From positions 1-64,000 of the forward strand of contig JAETTM010000004.1 of the NCBI GenBank assembly GCA_021769135.1: DNA of 64,000 bases, in the 5' to 3' direction. Below the pieces are notes generated by a model. The model saw only the letters and a list, made by a program, of their open reading frames with translations. It did not search any database and was not told the DNA's origin. The DNA is from Lachnospiraceae bacterium (lineage in GTDB: Bacteria; Bacillota; Clostridia; Lachnospirales; Lachnospiraceae). Positions 50,463 to 59,706 of this stretch are shown one piece after another (the first letter of the stretch is position 1; each line of letters opens with the position of its first letter). A program made the position numbers and the translations under genes.

Positions 50463-50491
50463 ATCATATGCTTTTCTGCTCGTTCCGTCAA
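50463..50491 (-). promoter_or_regulatory. Sigma-A promoter of the cobalamin riboswitch transcript
   Basis: Minus-strand TTGACG (50491-50486), 17 bases, TATGAT (50468-50463). The predicted start falls at the 5' end of the riboswitch, which supports both calls. The remaining bases to the germination gene at 50656 hold nothing else clear. Confidence 0.8.
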
Positions 50492-50655
50492 CCCCGTATC
50501 TTATTTCGTACGATTCGGTTATGCGCATAAAATCGCTAAAGCTGTGTACAATACTTAATGCCCTGGCAACGCGTTATTCAAGTCAAAGGCCCCTCTGCAG
50601 GCAGCCGCTTGATGCCTTGCCCGCGGGAACAAACTTTAGCAAAGGGGTTTATACC

Positions 50656-52092
50656 ATGGAATTATCTTCCAGCCTTGAAAAGAATATAGAACGGATAGAA
50701 TCCATTTTTCCCATCCCCAAAAGCTTTGACATCGTTACCCGAAATTTGCTTTTAGGGGAAACGAAGGCATATTGGATTGGAATCAACGGCTTCTGCCGGG
50801 TGGAGCTGCTGCAGCAGATTTTTTCGGATTTGCAGAACCCCCTCTACATGAACGACAGCAAAATAGAGGATATTGAAAGATATTTGAATGCCAAAATCGG
50901 TTATGCCCAGGCTTCCCTTAGCAACAGCTGGGAGGATATTACCCGAAATATTTTAAGCGGCCCTTCCGTTTTATTTATCGATGGTTTCTCCCAGGCGATT
51001 GTGATAGACGTGCGTACTTATCCCGCAAGAAACGTCAGCGAACCGGATACGGAACGTGTCACGCTGGGGGCCAGGGATGGATTTGTGGAAACAATGTTGT
51101 TCAACACAAATCTCATCCGCCGCCGCATCCGTTCTCCGAGGCTGACCTTTGAAATGACGTCCATAGGAAAGGAAAGCAAAACGGATGTTGCCATAACCTA
51201 TATCGACAGCAATGTGAATCGGGATCTTTTAGCCAAATTAAAACAGGCTCTTAACAGCCTGGCCGTCACTTCTTTAACCATGGGGGCTAAAAGCCTGGAA
51301 GAACTGCTTGTGAAAAAGCGCTGGTTTCATCCCCTCCCGTGTATGCATTATACGGAGCGTCCGGATGTGGCCTGCAGCTTTCTTATGGAAGGGCATATCG
51401 TCTTGATTGTAGACAATTCCCCTTCCGTCCTTATCCTGCCCTGTACGATTTTTCAATTTATGCAAAGCCCGGAAGATTATTATAAAAGCCCGGTGGTAGG
51501 CACATATTTTCGGCTCATCCGTTTTATGTGCATACCGGTGAGCCTTATCCTCATGCCCTTGTTCCTCCTGCTTACCGTTTACTTTCCCGGTTTCTCCGAA
51601 AAGTGGGGAATCCTCTCATCAGAATCCCTTCCCGGGCCAACGATTATTTTTTATGTTTTTGCGGTGGAATTTCTTCTGGATTTGTTTAAATATTCCGCCT
51701 CTGTCAGTTCCAATAGATTTTCCGGCTCTTTATCCATTATCGGGGGCCTGATTATCGGGGATATTGCCGTGGAGCTAAACTGGGCTTCCATTGAAATTTT
51801 ATTCTATGCCGCCGTCACCCTGCTGACCAGCTTGTCATTGGCCAGCATAGAATTTGGCGACGGCCTTAGGGTTTACCGGCTGTTTTTGGTAATAACAACC
51901 GCCCTTTTTGGCCTATGGGGGTTCCTGGGAGGAATTATCCTGGTTCTGTTCTCCGTCATAACGACCCCTGTTTTTGGGGGAATTAGCTATTTCTGGCCTT
52001 TATATCCATTTTGCTGGAAAGCGCTGCGCACCCTGCTGCTGCGCTTTCCCACAGCCAGCGCCCAGCCCAGCAAAGTATGGAAACACCATTAA
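50656..52092 (+). CDS. GerA/SpoVAF family spore germination protein
   Basis: A 478-residue protein of the GerA family (PF03323), inner-membrane subunit of spore germinant receptors or the SpoVA-associated SpoVAF. The N-terminal soluble domain (about 1-270) has LFIDGFSQAIVIDVRTYPAR, EPDTERVTLGARDGFVET and NTNLIRRRI; four to five membrane helices follow. AAGGGG precedes the ATG at 50656. A longer frame back to 50293 crosses the riboswitch region on the opposite strand and has no homology. No GerB or GerC partner follows, so it resembles an orphan SpoVAF-type gene. Confidence 0.9.
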   Translation: MELSSSLEKNIERIESIFPIPKSFDIVTRNLLLGETKAYWIGINGFCRVELLQQIFSDLQNPLYMNDSKIEDIERYLNAKIGYAQASLSNSWEDITRNILSGPSVLFIDGFSQAIVIDVRTYPARNVSEPDTERVTLGARDGFVETMLFNTNLIRRRIRSPRLTFEMTSIGKESKTDVAITYIDSNVNRDLLAKLKQALNSLAVTSLTMGAKSLEELLVKKRWFHPLPCMHYTERPDVACSFLMEGHIVLIVDNSPSVLILPCTIFQFMQSPEDYYKSPVVGTYFRLIRFMCIPVSLILMPLFLLLTVYFPGFSEKWGILSSESLPGPTIIFYVFAVEFLLDLFKYSASVSSNRFSGSLSIIGGLIIGDIAVELNWASIEILFYAAVTLLTSLSLASIEFGDGLRVYRLFLVITTALFGLWGFLGGIILVLFSVITTPVFGGISYFWPLYPFCWKALRTLLLRFPTASAQPSKVWKHH

Positions 52093-52125
52093 GGGATTCT
52101 CCCCATGGACGAGCCGTTCTTCGCC

Positions 52126-53721
52126 TTACATGGCGTTTAGGATGCCCTGGATTCCATCCTGCTCAAATATTTGTTTGTAGTATCCGATTTCCCGCTGGAT
52201 CAGCCCATCGATGACGCTCATTCCAAGCAGTTCCACCGGGGCCTTATCGTCTGTCAGCAAGAGGCCGCCCTTTTCATACTTTACCAGTTCCCCGGAAACC
52301 CGATTCATCATATCCGCCAGTTCCCCATGCCCTAAACGCCCGGTGCCCTCTTCCAGCTTCTGCAATATTTCTTCGGTTTCAGCGGCGAAAAGTTCCCGGT
52401 TGGTGGAGCCTTTTACATCTACGGTATACACGGCGCCAAAAACGTTTGCAATGGTATCGGAAAGGTATTCGTTAATATTTCCTTCTTCTTCAGAGTGCAT
52501 GTTCATATTGACTACCATCACGCCGCCTTCCTTCAAATGGTCTTTCACCATGGAAAAAAACTCTATGGAAGACATCTGGAAAGGGATTGTAATATCCTGA
52601 TAAGCATCCACCATAATTACATCATATTTTTTATCCACGGCCTGCAGATAAGCGCGCCCGTCATAAGTGGTCACATCCACCGTATCCGGAAGGGAAAAAT
52701 ATTCCCCCGCCAAATCGGTAATCTTTTGATCGATTTCCACCCCTTCCACAGAGACATTTTCAAAATAATTCATGCATTGCCTGGCGTAAGTGCCCGTTCC
52801 CATCCCAAGGATGAGGATATCCCCCTTTTCTTTTCCGTCCATTCCCGCCATGAAAGGAGCCGCCAAAGCATAGTCATAGTACATGCCCGTAAGGGAATCA
52901 TCCTTTTTCATAATGGACTGTACGCCGAATAATACGTTGGTGGAAAGGATAACGCTGTCATCGGTCTCCTTTACCTGCAAATAATTGTAGATGGATTCCC
53001 CTTCGTATAAAAGGCTGTTTTCCCAAAAAGCAAAGCTGCCGGAATGCCCTAAAATACTGCAAAGCATAAAAAGTACAACGGCTGCTGTGCAGGCTCCTCT
53101 TTTTGCCCTTTTGCTAATAAAATAAACTAGGCCAAGGGCAAGGAGTATCCCCGAAAAAATCAAAAAGGTAATGGATGTTCCCACCGCCGGTATGGTTACA
53201 AAGGTGGGCAAAAAAGTGCCGATAATGCTCCCGATAGTGTTAAAGGCACCCAAAGTGCCTACAGTTTTCCCGCTGTCATCCAGACTGTCCACCGTATATT
53301 TCACAAGGGAAGGGGTCACCGTGCCAAGAAGGAACAGAGGGTATACAAAAATCACCATACAAGCCACAAACCCTGCCAATATGAGGAAATTATTATTGAC
53401 AGTCATAATCAGCACAGCGGAAATAGCCAGGATAATGTATTTCCCCACTACGGGAATCGCCGCTATCCATATGGCCGCGATGATCAGCCTCATATACAGC
53501 TTGTCAGGGTTCGGGTTTTTATCGGCGCTTCTCCCGCCCCATATATTCCCTAAAGCCATGGCAATCATTATCGTTCCGATGATAATGGTCCATACAATCT
53601 GCGAAGAACTGAAATACGGGGCCAACAGTCGGCTGGCTCCCAGTTCCACTGCCATAACTGACATGCCGGCAAAAAATTCGGTAAAATATAAATAATATTT
53701 GTTTTTTAAAATGCTCTCCAT
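52126..53721 (-). CDS. Membrane-fused spermidine synthase-like protein
   Basis: A 531-residue fusion of an N-terminal membrane region (about residues 10-220, seven or so helices) and a C-terminal methyltransferase-fold domain related to spermidine synthase. The cofactor loop is LILGMGTGTYARQ and VEGVEIDQKI. The catalytic Asp region reads DVIMVDAYQDITIPFQ, without a clear DxSDP motif, so true polyamine transfer is uncertain. Neighbours give no firm pathway. Confidence 0.83.
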   Translation of the reverse strand: MESILKNKYYLYFTEFFAGMSVMAVELGASRLLAPYFSSSQIVWTIIIGTIMIAMALGNIWGGRSADKNPNPDKLYMRLIIAAIWIAAIPVVGKYIILAISAVLIMTVNNNFLILAGFVACMVIFVYPLFLLGTVTPSLVKYTVDSLDDSGKTVGTLGAFNTIGSIIGTFLPTFVTIPAVGTSITFLIFSGILLALGLVYFISKRAKRGACTAAVVLFMLCSILGHSGSFAFWENSLLYEGESIYNYLQVKETDDSVILSTNVLFGVQSIMKKDDSLTGMYYDYALAAPFMAGMDGKEKGDILILGMGTGTYARQCMNYFENVSVEGVEIDQKITDLAGEYFSLPDTVDVTTYDGRAYLQAVDKKYDVIMVDAYQDITIPFQMSSIEFFSMVKDHLKEGGVMVVNMNMHSEEEGNINEYLSDTIANVFGAVYTVDVKGSTNRELFAAETEEILQKLEEGTGRLGHGELADMMNRVSGELVKYEKGGLLLTDDKAPVELLGMSVIDGLIQREIGYYKQIFEQDGIQGILNAM

Positions 53722-53742
53722 ATCAAGTGTTCCTCTCCTTCA

Positions 53743-55296
53743 TTAAAAAAATGTAATTGTATGATATAAAAGAACCCTTCCATCCCTTAGGCTTTCCGCT
53801 TCCACATCCACTTCACATCCGCCGGCCCCCATCTCTTCCAGCACCCTGTCCATATATCCCGACGAATAGCTGTCGCTTTCATAGGCGCGGTAGCATTCCA
53901 TCCAAAGGTCTTCGCTGTCCACAATGTTCATAAACTGAAGCGAGCCGCCCGCCGCTGCCAGCTGGTTATAGCAGTCGTCATAATACTCCTGCAGGCTGCG
54001 CAGCACATCGTTTTCCGAAAACCCGATTTCATCCAGGCTCCTCCTGTCATCCGCATATTGGGGCTCTGGGGACTGGGGGGCCTCTTGTTCGGAAGCTTCC
54101 AGATTGCTGTACTTTGTTCCGTTGCAGGCCGGAAGATAGACGGATAAATCTTCCCTCCTGTGGGTGGACGAAAACTCGCTGTCCGTTTTATTGAAAAAAC
54201 CGTATTTATCCGGATTCGTATCATCCCAGGTGGCATCCGCATTGTAATATTCCCCGTCCAGGCGGATAATGTTCCAGGCATGGTTTTCCCCCGCATATCC
54301 GGTGCAGTAATAACAAGGGATGCCAAGTTCGGTCATCAGATATTGAAAGCTTCTGGCATATCCGGCGCAGACGGTTCGTCCTCCCACCAGGGCGCTGTAG
54401 GCGCTTTGGTTAAGCAGTGCGCCCATATCATAGTCAATCCGGTCCAACAAGGCATTATGCACATATACTTCTTTCTCATAGTCGCTCCCCAGATTTCTTG
54501 CCCCGGACAGTATGCTTTCCGCCCCGGCCTGGAAGTCGCTCTTGGCCGCATCCAGGTCATCCACCAGATAATTGAATTCCAGGGAGATTTCCGCGCATTC
54601 CCCGTTTCTTGCAAACTTTGCCCTATATGCGGAATCCAGCCAAAACAACTCTGGATGGTCATTAAATACTGCCATAAATGTATGGCGAAGCTCCGTCTGG
54701 TTCACTTGTACAATAGGATTAAAAATCCCGTTTACCGCCATGGCATTGGCATAAATCTGGCGGTACAGCGATTGAAGCTTTTCCGGGAGCATGCCATAAT
54801 AAGGGTAATATTCCGTATCGAAGCTTAAATCTTCTCCCGTTTCGCCATAAGTATACTTTTTCTGAAGCTCTTCCGCTTCCTCTTCGTCAATCTGTTGGGC
54901 TACTTCCTGAACCGGGGTATACCCTCCACGCCCGGTGACGGAATCGGGAACCTTGACCTCTTCCCTTTCCGGGGCAACATATCCGGAATCGATATTTTCT
55001 CCCAGCGGATTTCCCGCCGTTCCGTTTTCCCCGTTTCCCGTGCTGGCACTATCCGTTCCGCCATTCATCCCGGCGTCTCCGGCTTCGGCCTCTCCGGCGC
55101 CGCTTTCCGGCATAGGCAGCATATCCTCCTGGGCCATATCTTCCCCATAAGAAGAAGCCCCGTTCCCCAGCTTATCCCGGAAAAAACTGGCCGCCTTTTC
55201 CGAAAGCGCGGGCTGGAACGCGCAGACGATGATAAATAGACTGATAAGTGACAACAGAATCAAAATGCTGTACAGCAAACCTTTTAAAAATTTCAT
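53743..55296 (-). CDS. Transglutaminase-like domain membrane protein
   Basis: A 517-residue protein with an N-terminal membrane helix (FLKGLLYSILILLSLISLFIIVC), an acidic, Gly-rich spacer (about 45-140) and a transglutaminase-like/cysteine-protease domain with catalytic Cys in GGRTVCAGYARSF, His in ENHAWNII and Asp in YYNADATWDDTN. It should sit on the cell surface. GGGGAG precedes the ATG at 55296; an upstream frame extends over the next gene and is unlikely. Substrate unknown. Confidence 0.83.
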   Translation of the reverse strand: MKFLKGLLYSILILLSLISLFIIVCAFQPALSEKAASFFRDKLGNGASSYGEDMAQEDMLPMPESGAGEAEAGDAGMNGGTDSASTGNGENGTAGNPLGENIDSGYVAPEREEVKVPDSVTGRGGYTPVQEVAQQIDEEEAEELQKKYTYGETGEDLSFDTEYYPYYGMLPEKLQSLYRQIYANAMAVNGIFNPIVQVNQTELRHTFMAVFNDHPELFWLDSAYRAKFARNGECAEISLEFNYLVDDLDAAKSDFQAGAESILSGARNLGSDYEKEVYVHNALLDRIDYDMGALLNQSAYSALVGGRTVCAGYARSFQYLMTELGIPCYYCTGYAGENHAWNIIRLDGEYYNADATWDDTNPDKYGFFNKTDSEFSSTHRREDLSVYLPACNGTKYSNLEASEQEAPQSPEPQYADDRRSLDEIGFSENDVLRSLQEYYDDCYNQLAAAGGSLQFMNIVDSEDLWMECYRAYESDSYSSGYMDRVLEEMGAGGCEVDVEAESLRDGRVLLYHTITFF

Positions 55297-55319
55297 GTTA
55301 CTCCCCATTTCTGTATTTT

Positions 55320-56018
55320 TTACAGAAGAATCCTCTTCCGTTCTTCTTTTGTCAATTCCCTGTAGCCTCCGCTGGGAAGGCTTTCGTCCAGGGAAATCCC
55401 TCCCATAGCGATTCTTTTTAAGTAAGCGACCTGGCATCCTACGGCCTTAAGCATTCTTTTGACTTGATGGTATTTCCCTTCCCGAAGCGTCAGATAAAGG
55501 CTGGTTTCTGTAATTCGTTCCGCTTTTGCAGGCAAAGTCGGTTTTTCCTCCCCTATATCGATGCCGGCCTCCAACAAACGCCTGCCTTCTTCCGTAAGGG
55601 CATTATCCAATTCAACATAATAAACCTTATCCACATGCTTTTTCGGGGAAAGAAGACGGTGGGCCAATTCGCCGTCATTTGTCATGATGAGCAGCCCTTC
55701 CGTGTCCTTATCCAGCCTCCCTACCGGAAAAAGGTCATCGTATCCGCTATCCTTTAAAAGATCCGTTACCGTTTCACATAGATTGTCTTTTGTAGCGGAT
55801 ACCACCCCTTTTGGTTTGTTCAGCATATAATAAACATATTTGTGATATTCTACCTCTTTTCCCTGGAAAGTAACTTTATCCTGTCCTTCCTTCACCTTAA
55901 ATTCCGGCTTGTCGATAATTTCCCCGTTCACTTTTACCGCTTTCTTTTTCAGAAAAGCCTTTACCTGGCTGCGGCTGCCTATGTTGGCGTCGCATAGAAA
56001 TTTATCTAAACGAAGCAT
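55320..56018 (-). CDS. RsuA-family rRNA pseudouridine synthase
   Basis: A 232-residue synthase of the RsuA/RluB/RluE/RluF group. It has an S4 domain (LRLDKFLCDANIGSRSQVKAFLKKKAVKVNG), the catalytic FPVGRLDKDTEGLLIMTNDGEL and REGKYHQVKRML. Target position cannot be told from sequence. It is the third RNA pseudouridine synthase in this window. Confidence 0.9.
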   Translation of the reverse strand: MLRLDKFLCDANIGSRSQVKAFLKKKAVKVNGEIIDKPEFKVKEGQDKVTFQGKEVEYHKYVYYMLNKPKGVVSATKDNLCETVTDLLKDSGYDDLFPVGRLDKDTEGLLIMTNDGELAHRLLSPKKHVDKVYYVELDNALTEEGRRLLEAGIDIGEEKPTLPAKAERITETSLYLTLREGKYHQVKRMLKAVGCQVAYLKRIAMGGISLDESLPSGGYRELTKEERKRILL

Positions 56019-56092
56019 TTCCCTTCTCCTTCTATTTTTTTATGTATCTCATATACTTGTATTAGATTTTCTTTATTGAGAATGGTGATTAT

Positions 56093-57076
56093 TTGAGAAA
56101 AAATATAAAAACATTTTCCCTTACCCTCGCATTCCTTCTTCTGACCGGCCTGTTGCTGGCTTTCCCGAAAGAAAGCCTTGCTTTTTCCCTGACCGGCCTG
56201 CAGCTCTGGTTTAACCGGATGGTTCCTACGCTGCTTCCTTTTATGATTTTGTCCGGTATTATGATACGCCTGGATCTAACGGAACATGTGGTCAAAGCGG
56301 TCAGCCCTTTTCTCATGCCGTTCTTCAAAATAAGCTTAAACGGCCTATATGCCGTTGTGATTGGTTTCCTCTGTGGATTCCCTATGGGTGCAAAGGTCAT
56401 CGCCGATTTATATGAAGGGCGCAGGATTACTAAAAAAGAAGCTTCTTTCCTATTGGCTTTTTGCAATAATATCGGCCCCGTATATTTTATCAGCTTTGTG
56501 CTTCCAACCTTGGAACTGAAATTGGTCCTTCCCTATGTTTTCGGCATGTATGGCTTGCCTTTATGCTACGGCATTTTCTTAAGGCATACGGTATACCGGG
56601 CCTATATCCCGTCTCCGTCCCGCCTGGGTCCTGTCCGCAAACTGAAAAACATTCTTTCCGCGGCGGAAGGCGCTGCTCCCATATCGCTGTTGGACACTTT
56701 GGACGATTCCATTTTATCGGGCCTTTACAGCATAGCCAAGCTGGGAGGCTATATGGTGCTGTTTAATCTGCTCAATCTGGTTCCCAGGGCATTCCTGCCC
56801 GTGTTTTCTTTCTCCGGCACAGATTCCGGGGCCGTTTTGAACTGCTTTTTGGAAATTACCAGCGGCATCAGCCGCATAGGCAGCCATGCCCCCCTTATCG
56901 TGCTGCTTTTGCTGCCCTTCGGCGGTTTTTCCTGCATTGCCCAGACATACAGCATAATAAAGAAGACGGATCTCTCCCTTAAAAATTATATATGCCATAA
57001 AATGGCGCTTTCTGGAATTACTTTGTTTTACTATTTCCTTTGGCAGTTATTTTTTCCTTCTTCGTTTCTTCTTTGA
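56093..57076 (+). CDS. ylbJ: YlbJ-like sporulation integral membrane protein
   Basis: A 327-residue polytopic membrane protein of the YlbJ/Gate-domain family, linked with sporulation in Bacillus. LQLWFNRMVPTLLPFMILSGIMI, VIGFLCGFPMGAKVIADLYEGRRITKKEASFLLAFCNNIGP are the hallmarks. It begins with a TTG at 56093 preceded by GGTGA. Its last 30 bases overlap the convergent amidase gene. The transported or bound ligand is not known. Confidence 0.85.
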   Translation: MRKNIKTFSLTLAFLLLTGLLLAFPKESLAFSLTGLQLWFNRMVPTLLPFMILSGIMIRLDLTEHVVKAVSPFLMPFFKISLNGLYAVVIGFLCGFPMGAKVIADLYEGRRITKKEASFLLAFCNNIGPVYFISFVLPTLELKLVLPYVFGMYGLPLCYGIFLRHTVYRAYIPSPSRLGPVRKLKNILSAAEGAAPISLLDTLDDSILSGLYSIAKLGGYMVLFNLLNLVPRAFLPVFSFSGTDSGAVLNCFLEITSGISRIGSHAPLIVLLLLPFGGFSCIAQTYSIIKKTDLSLKNYICHKMALSGITLFYYFLWQLFFPSSFLL

Positions 57077-58399
57077 GCGCCTCCCCTTTAAAAGGATTCC
57101 AGCCAGCAGGACAAGAACAAAAAGAATGGAGGAGCAAACCGCCGCCACTTGGAGAAAATATAAGACGGTCGGCTTAGGGGCTGTATTTGCGTTGAAGTTT
57201 TCTCCCATATCCTCCTCAGGCAGTGCTTTCGGATTATTTCGGGCAGTCATCACGCCTGCTTCCACAGCATCCTCCCCGTCGGACTGGGCCGGGGCTTTCA
57301 AATCTTCCCCGTTGTCGGAATTTTGGTTATTTTCTTCCCCGTACAGCATGGGATTTTCCTCTCCGTACAGCATGGAAGGAAGATAAACATGGCTGCTTTC
57401 TGTAGAAATATCATATTTATTATATACCCTCACCACTAAATCGGGAACAGTTCCCGAAGGGATATTTGCCGTAAAGGTGAGAAGATCCTTGCCGCGGGGC
57501 TCCCAAATCTCCAGGTTCGAAAAATTTTCCCCGCCATCCCAGCTAAAACTGTAATATGAAATATAGCTGTCATAATCCACGGCATATATGGAGACCGTCA
57601 CGTCTCCCGTTTTTTCGTCCACATCGTCCACATCTATCATGCATACATCTGGTTTAGTCAAGTCCGGTTTCATCGGCGCGGAAGGAAGCGGAGGTTCCTC
57701 CTTTTGATATCCGCTGTAATCTGTGCCCAGCACTTCCGATTTTAACCCATAATATTTTGCCACGGCAGTAGCATCCAGAATTCCCAGCTGCCTCAGCTTT
57801 TCTTCCGAAGTATAAAAAGGCATATCCCTTTTGTGGTCCAAATGGCAATGCTCTATCAGCGCGGAGGGTATTCCCTTTTCCGTGGAATGGCGGATAATCC
57901 CATAATAATCTTCCCCGTCGTCATTCATCCTTGTTTTGATTCCCCTGGGATAAAGGCCCATATCTTCTAAAAGCTCCAGCTCCGCGCTGGCAAAACCGTA
58001 TCCTTTCTGATATTCTTCTCCAAAAGCGGATATCCAGACTTCCGAGCCAAAAAGGCTTCTTTCCAGGGAAGTGTTGAAGTGCAGGCAAAACAAAAAATCC
58101 GCATTTTTCGAGGCTGCGAATTCCGCCCGCTCTTCCAAGCTCATATCCTTATCCCCATTACGGGTCATATAGACTTCAATCCCTTCGTATTTTTCCAATT
58201 CTTCCTTCATGGCAGAGGCAACCGCCATTGTCATATCCTTTTCCGTATATCCGTCATATTGCGCCCCCAGGTTCTCTCCTCCGTGTCCCGGATCCAACAC
58301 CACCACTACCGGCTGAGCCGCATATCCCCGGATGCTAAACAGACAAAAAAGAAGGAAACAGGCCATGCCGTTTACCGCCGCTTTCAAAAAAATTTTCAT
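57047..58399 (-). CDS. N-acetylmuramoyl-L-alanine amidase with C-terminal membrane anchor
   Basis: A 450-residue peptidoglycan hydrolase of the Amidase_3 type that cuts between MurNAc and the stem peptide. It has a signal peptide (MKIFLKAAVNGMACFLLFCLF), the zinc motifs VLDPGHGGENLGAQYDG, FCLHFN and ALIEHCHLDH, then a beta domain (about 220-330), an acidic Asn-rich linker, and one C-terminal helix (SILFVLVLLAGILL) with a basic tail. The Glu zinc ligand and catalytic Glu region are conserved. The linker has an octapeptide-like duplication, MLYGEEN twice. Start at 58399 has AAAGGG upstream. It overlaps ylbJ convergently. Confidence 0.88.
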   Translation of the reverse strand: MKIFLKAAVNGMACFLLFCLFSIRGYAAQPVVVVLDPGHGGENLGAQYDGYTEKDMTMAVASAMKEELEKYEGIEVYMTRNGDKDMSLEERAEFAASKNADFLFCLHFNTSLERSLFGSEVWISAFGEEYQKGYGFASAELELLEDMGLYPRGIKTRMNDDGEDYYGIIRHSTEKGIPSALIEHCHLDHKRDMPFYTSEEKLRQLGILDATAVAKYYGLKSEVLGTDYSGYQKEEPPLPSAPMKPDLTKPDVCMIDVDDVDEKTGDVTVSIYAVDYDSYISYYSFSWDGGENFSNLEIWEPRGKDLLTFTANIPSGTVPDLVVRVYNKYDISTESSHVYLPSMLYGEENPMLYGEENNQNSDNGEDLKAPAQSDGEDAVEAGVMTARNNPKALPEEDMGENFNANTAPKPTVLYFLQVAAVCSSILFVLVLLAGILLKGRRSKKKRRRKK

Positions 58400-58489
58400 A
58401 TTTATAACTATGCCCTTTCCCAAAATGCCCAACGGAAGCCGCGCACCGGCGTAAATATGGCATTTGGCCCGTTGCCCGCGGGAACAAAG

Positions 58490-58524
58490 AAACCGGCTCC
58501 GTCATTGAGGGCGAAACCGGTTTG
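58490..58524 (-). terminator. Hairpin after the coiled-coil gene
   Basis: AAACCGG and its complement CCGGTTT pair over about 35 bases and are followed on the minus strand by a T-rich TTTCTTTG stretch. Likely terminator of the rsmD-coaD-coiled-coil unit. Confidence 0.5.
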
Positions 58525-58549
58525 CAATTACTTTTACTATTTATCTTCC

Positions 58550-59161
58550 CTATTTCAGCATATCTAAGTTCAGGGATTCGCCGTCTGCCCCGTTCTCCGC
58601 CCCGTCCAGCAACGAATCCGTTTCCTGCGGGCGCAAATCCGCCCGGTTGGACCTGATAACCTCCGCATATCCGTTTAAGTTATTAATAAAACTCTCATAA
58701 TGGGATGTTGTCATATTCATCGTCTGAACAATCATGTTTTCCAGGTTTGCCAGCATATCGTCCGTGTACTGAATCGCCGCCGCCCTCATATTATTGGCCT
58801 CGATGGTAGCATTGTCCAATATTTCCTGTGCCTGATGGCTGGCCAAACTCACCACTTCATTGGCCTGGGCATAAGCCTGCTGCATAATCTCATGCTCGTT
58901 AATCAGTTCGTTGGTATGTACGGTAGCTTCATTAATCAAAGCTTCCGCCTTTGTCCTGGCATCGTTCAAGATGGCTTCCTTATTGCTGATTATCTTTTGA
59001 TACCGCTTGATTTCATCAGGAGTCTTCATCCGAAGTTCCCGGAGCAGTTCATCAATTTCCTCTTTATTCACGATAATCTTCGTATTGGATAACGCCTGGT
59101 ATTTACAACTATCAATGTACTCTTCGATTTCGTCGATTAATTGTTCAATCCTGCTGCTCAT
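58550..59161 (-). CDS. Coiled-coil protein downstream of coaD, DivIVA-like in composition
   Basis: A 203-residue largely helical protein with heptad-like patterns throughout (RIEQLIDEIEEYIDS, NKEAILNDARTKAEALINEATVH, QAQEILDNATIEANNM). Such proteins follow coaD in many Lachnospiraceae and are annotated variously as ATPase-like or DivIVA-like. No enzymatic motif is seen. It may organise the membrane or division site; that is a guess. It is in line with coaD and rsmD. Confidence 0.7.
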   Translation of the reverse strand: MSSRIEQLIDEIEEYIDSCKYQALSNTKIIVNKEEIDELLRELRMKTPDEIKRYQKIISNKEAILNDARTKAEALINEATVHTNELINEHEIMQQAYAQANEVVSLASHQAQEILDNATIEANNMRAAAIQYTDDMLANLENMIVQTMNMTTSHYESFINNLNGYAEVIRSNRADLRPQETDSLLDGAENGADGESLNLDMLK

Positions 59162-59202
59162 ATAGTAACCTCTCCCATTACTGCCGCCATCTTTTGACAG
59201 TA

Positions 59203-59688
59203 TTATCTATGTCCGTATTTTTCATAAATAAGCTGCGCCACAAATTTTGGCACACACATGGATATATCCCCGTTGAAGCTGGCAATTTCCTTCACGCTGC
59301 TGGAACTTAAATAAGCATATTCCAAACTGGTGGTTAAAAACATTGTATCCAGTTCCCCTTTGGAAAGCAGCTTATTGGTCTGGGCAATCTGCAGTTCATA
59401 CTCGAAATCGGTAATCGCACGCAATCCCCGGATTGCCACATGTACATTTTTCTTCTTCGCGTAATCGATTAATAAGCCGCTGAAAAAATCCACCTTAACA
59501 TTCGGGATATCTTTTGTCGCTTCTTCTAATATCTTAACACGTTCTTCCACAGAAAACAATGGAGTCTTTAATTGATTGTTCAACACGCTTACTGTTAATT
59601 CGTCAAAAATATCCGCAGCACGACGAATTACATCAAGGTGTCCATAGGTAACCGGGTCAAAACTCCCCGGATAAATAGCAGCCTTCAT
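59203..59688 (-). CDS. coaD: Pantetheine-phosphate adenylyltransferase
   Basis: CoaD adds AMP to 4'-phosphopantetheine, the penultimate step of coenzyme A synthesis. The 161 residues show [41 protein letters not shown] and [13 protein letters not shown], the family motifs. It lies 18 bases after rsmD. Confidence 0.96.
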   Translation of the reverse strand: MKAAIYPGSFDPVTYGHLDVIRRAADIFDELTVSVLNNQLKTPLFSVEERVKILEEATKDIPNVKVDFFSGLLIDYAKKKNVHVAIRGLRAITDFEYELQIAQTNKLLSKGELDTMFLTTSLEYAYLSSSSVKEIASFNGDISMCVPKFVAQLIYEKYGHR

Positions 59689-59706
59689 CTTTTCCCCTTG
59701 CCCTTC

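Noticed and set aside
50293-50655. N-terminal 121 codons of the plus-strand germination frame
   Set aside because: They lie antisense to the cobalamin riboswitch and its promoter and have no family counterpart; AAGGGG before 50656 gives the proper start.
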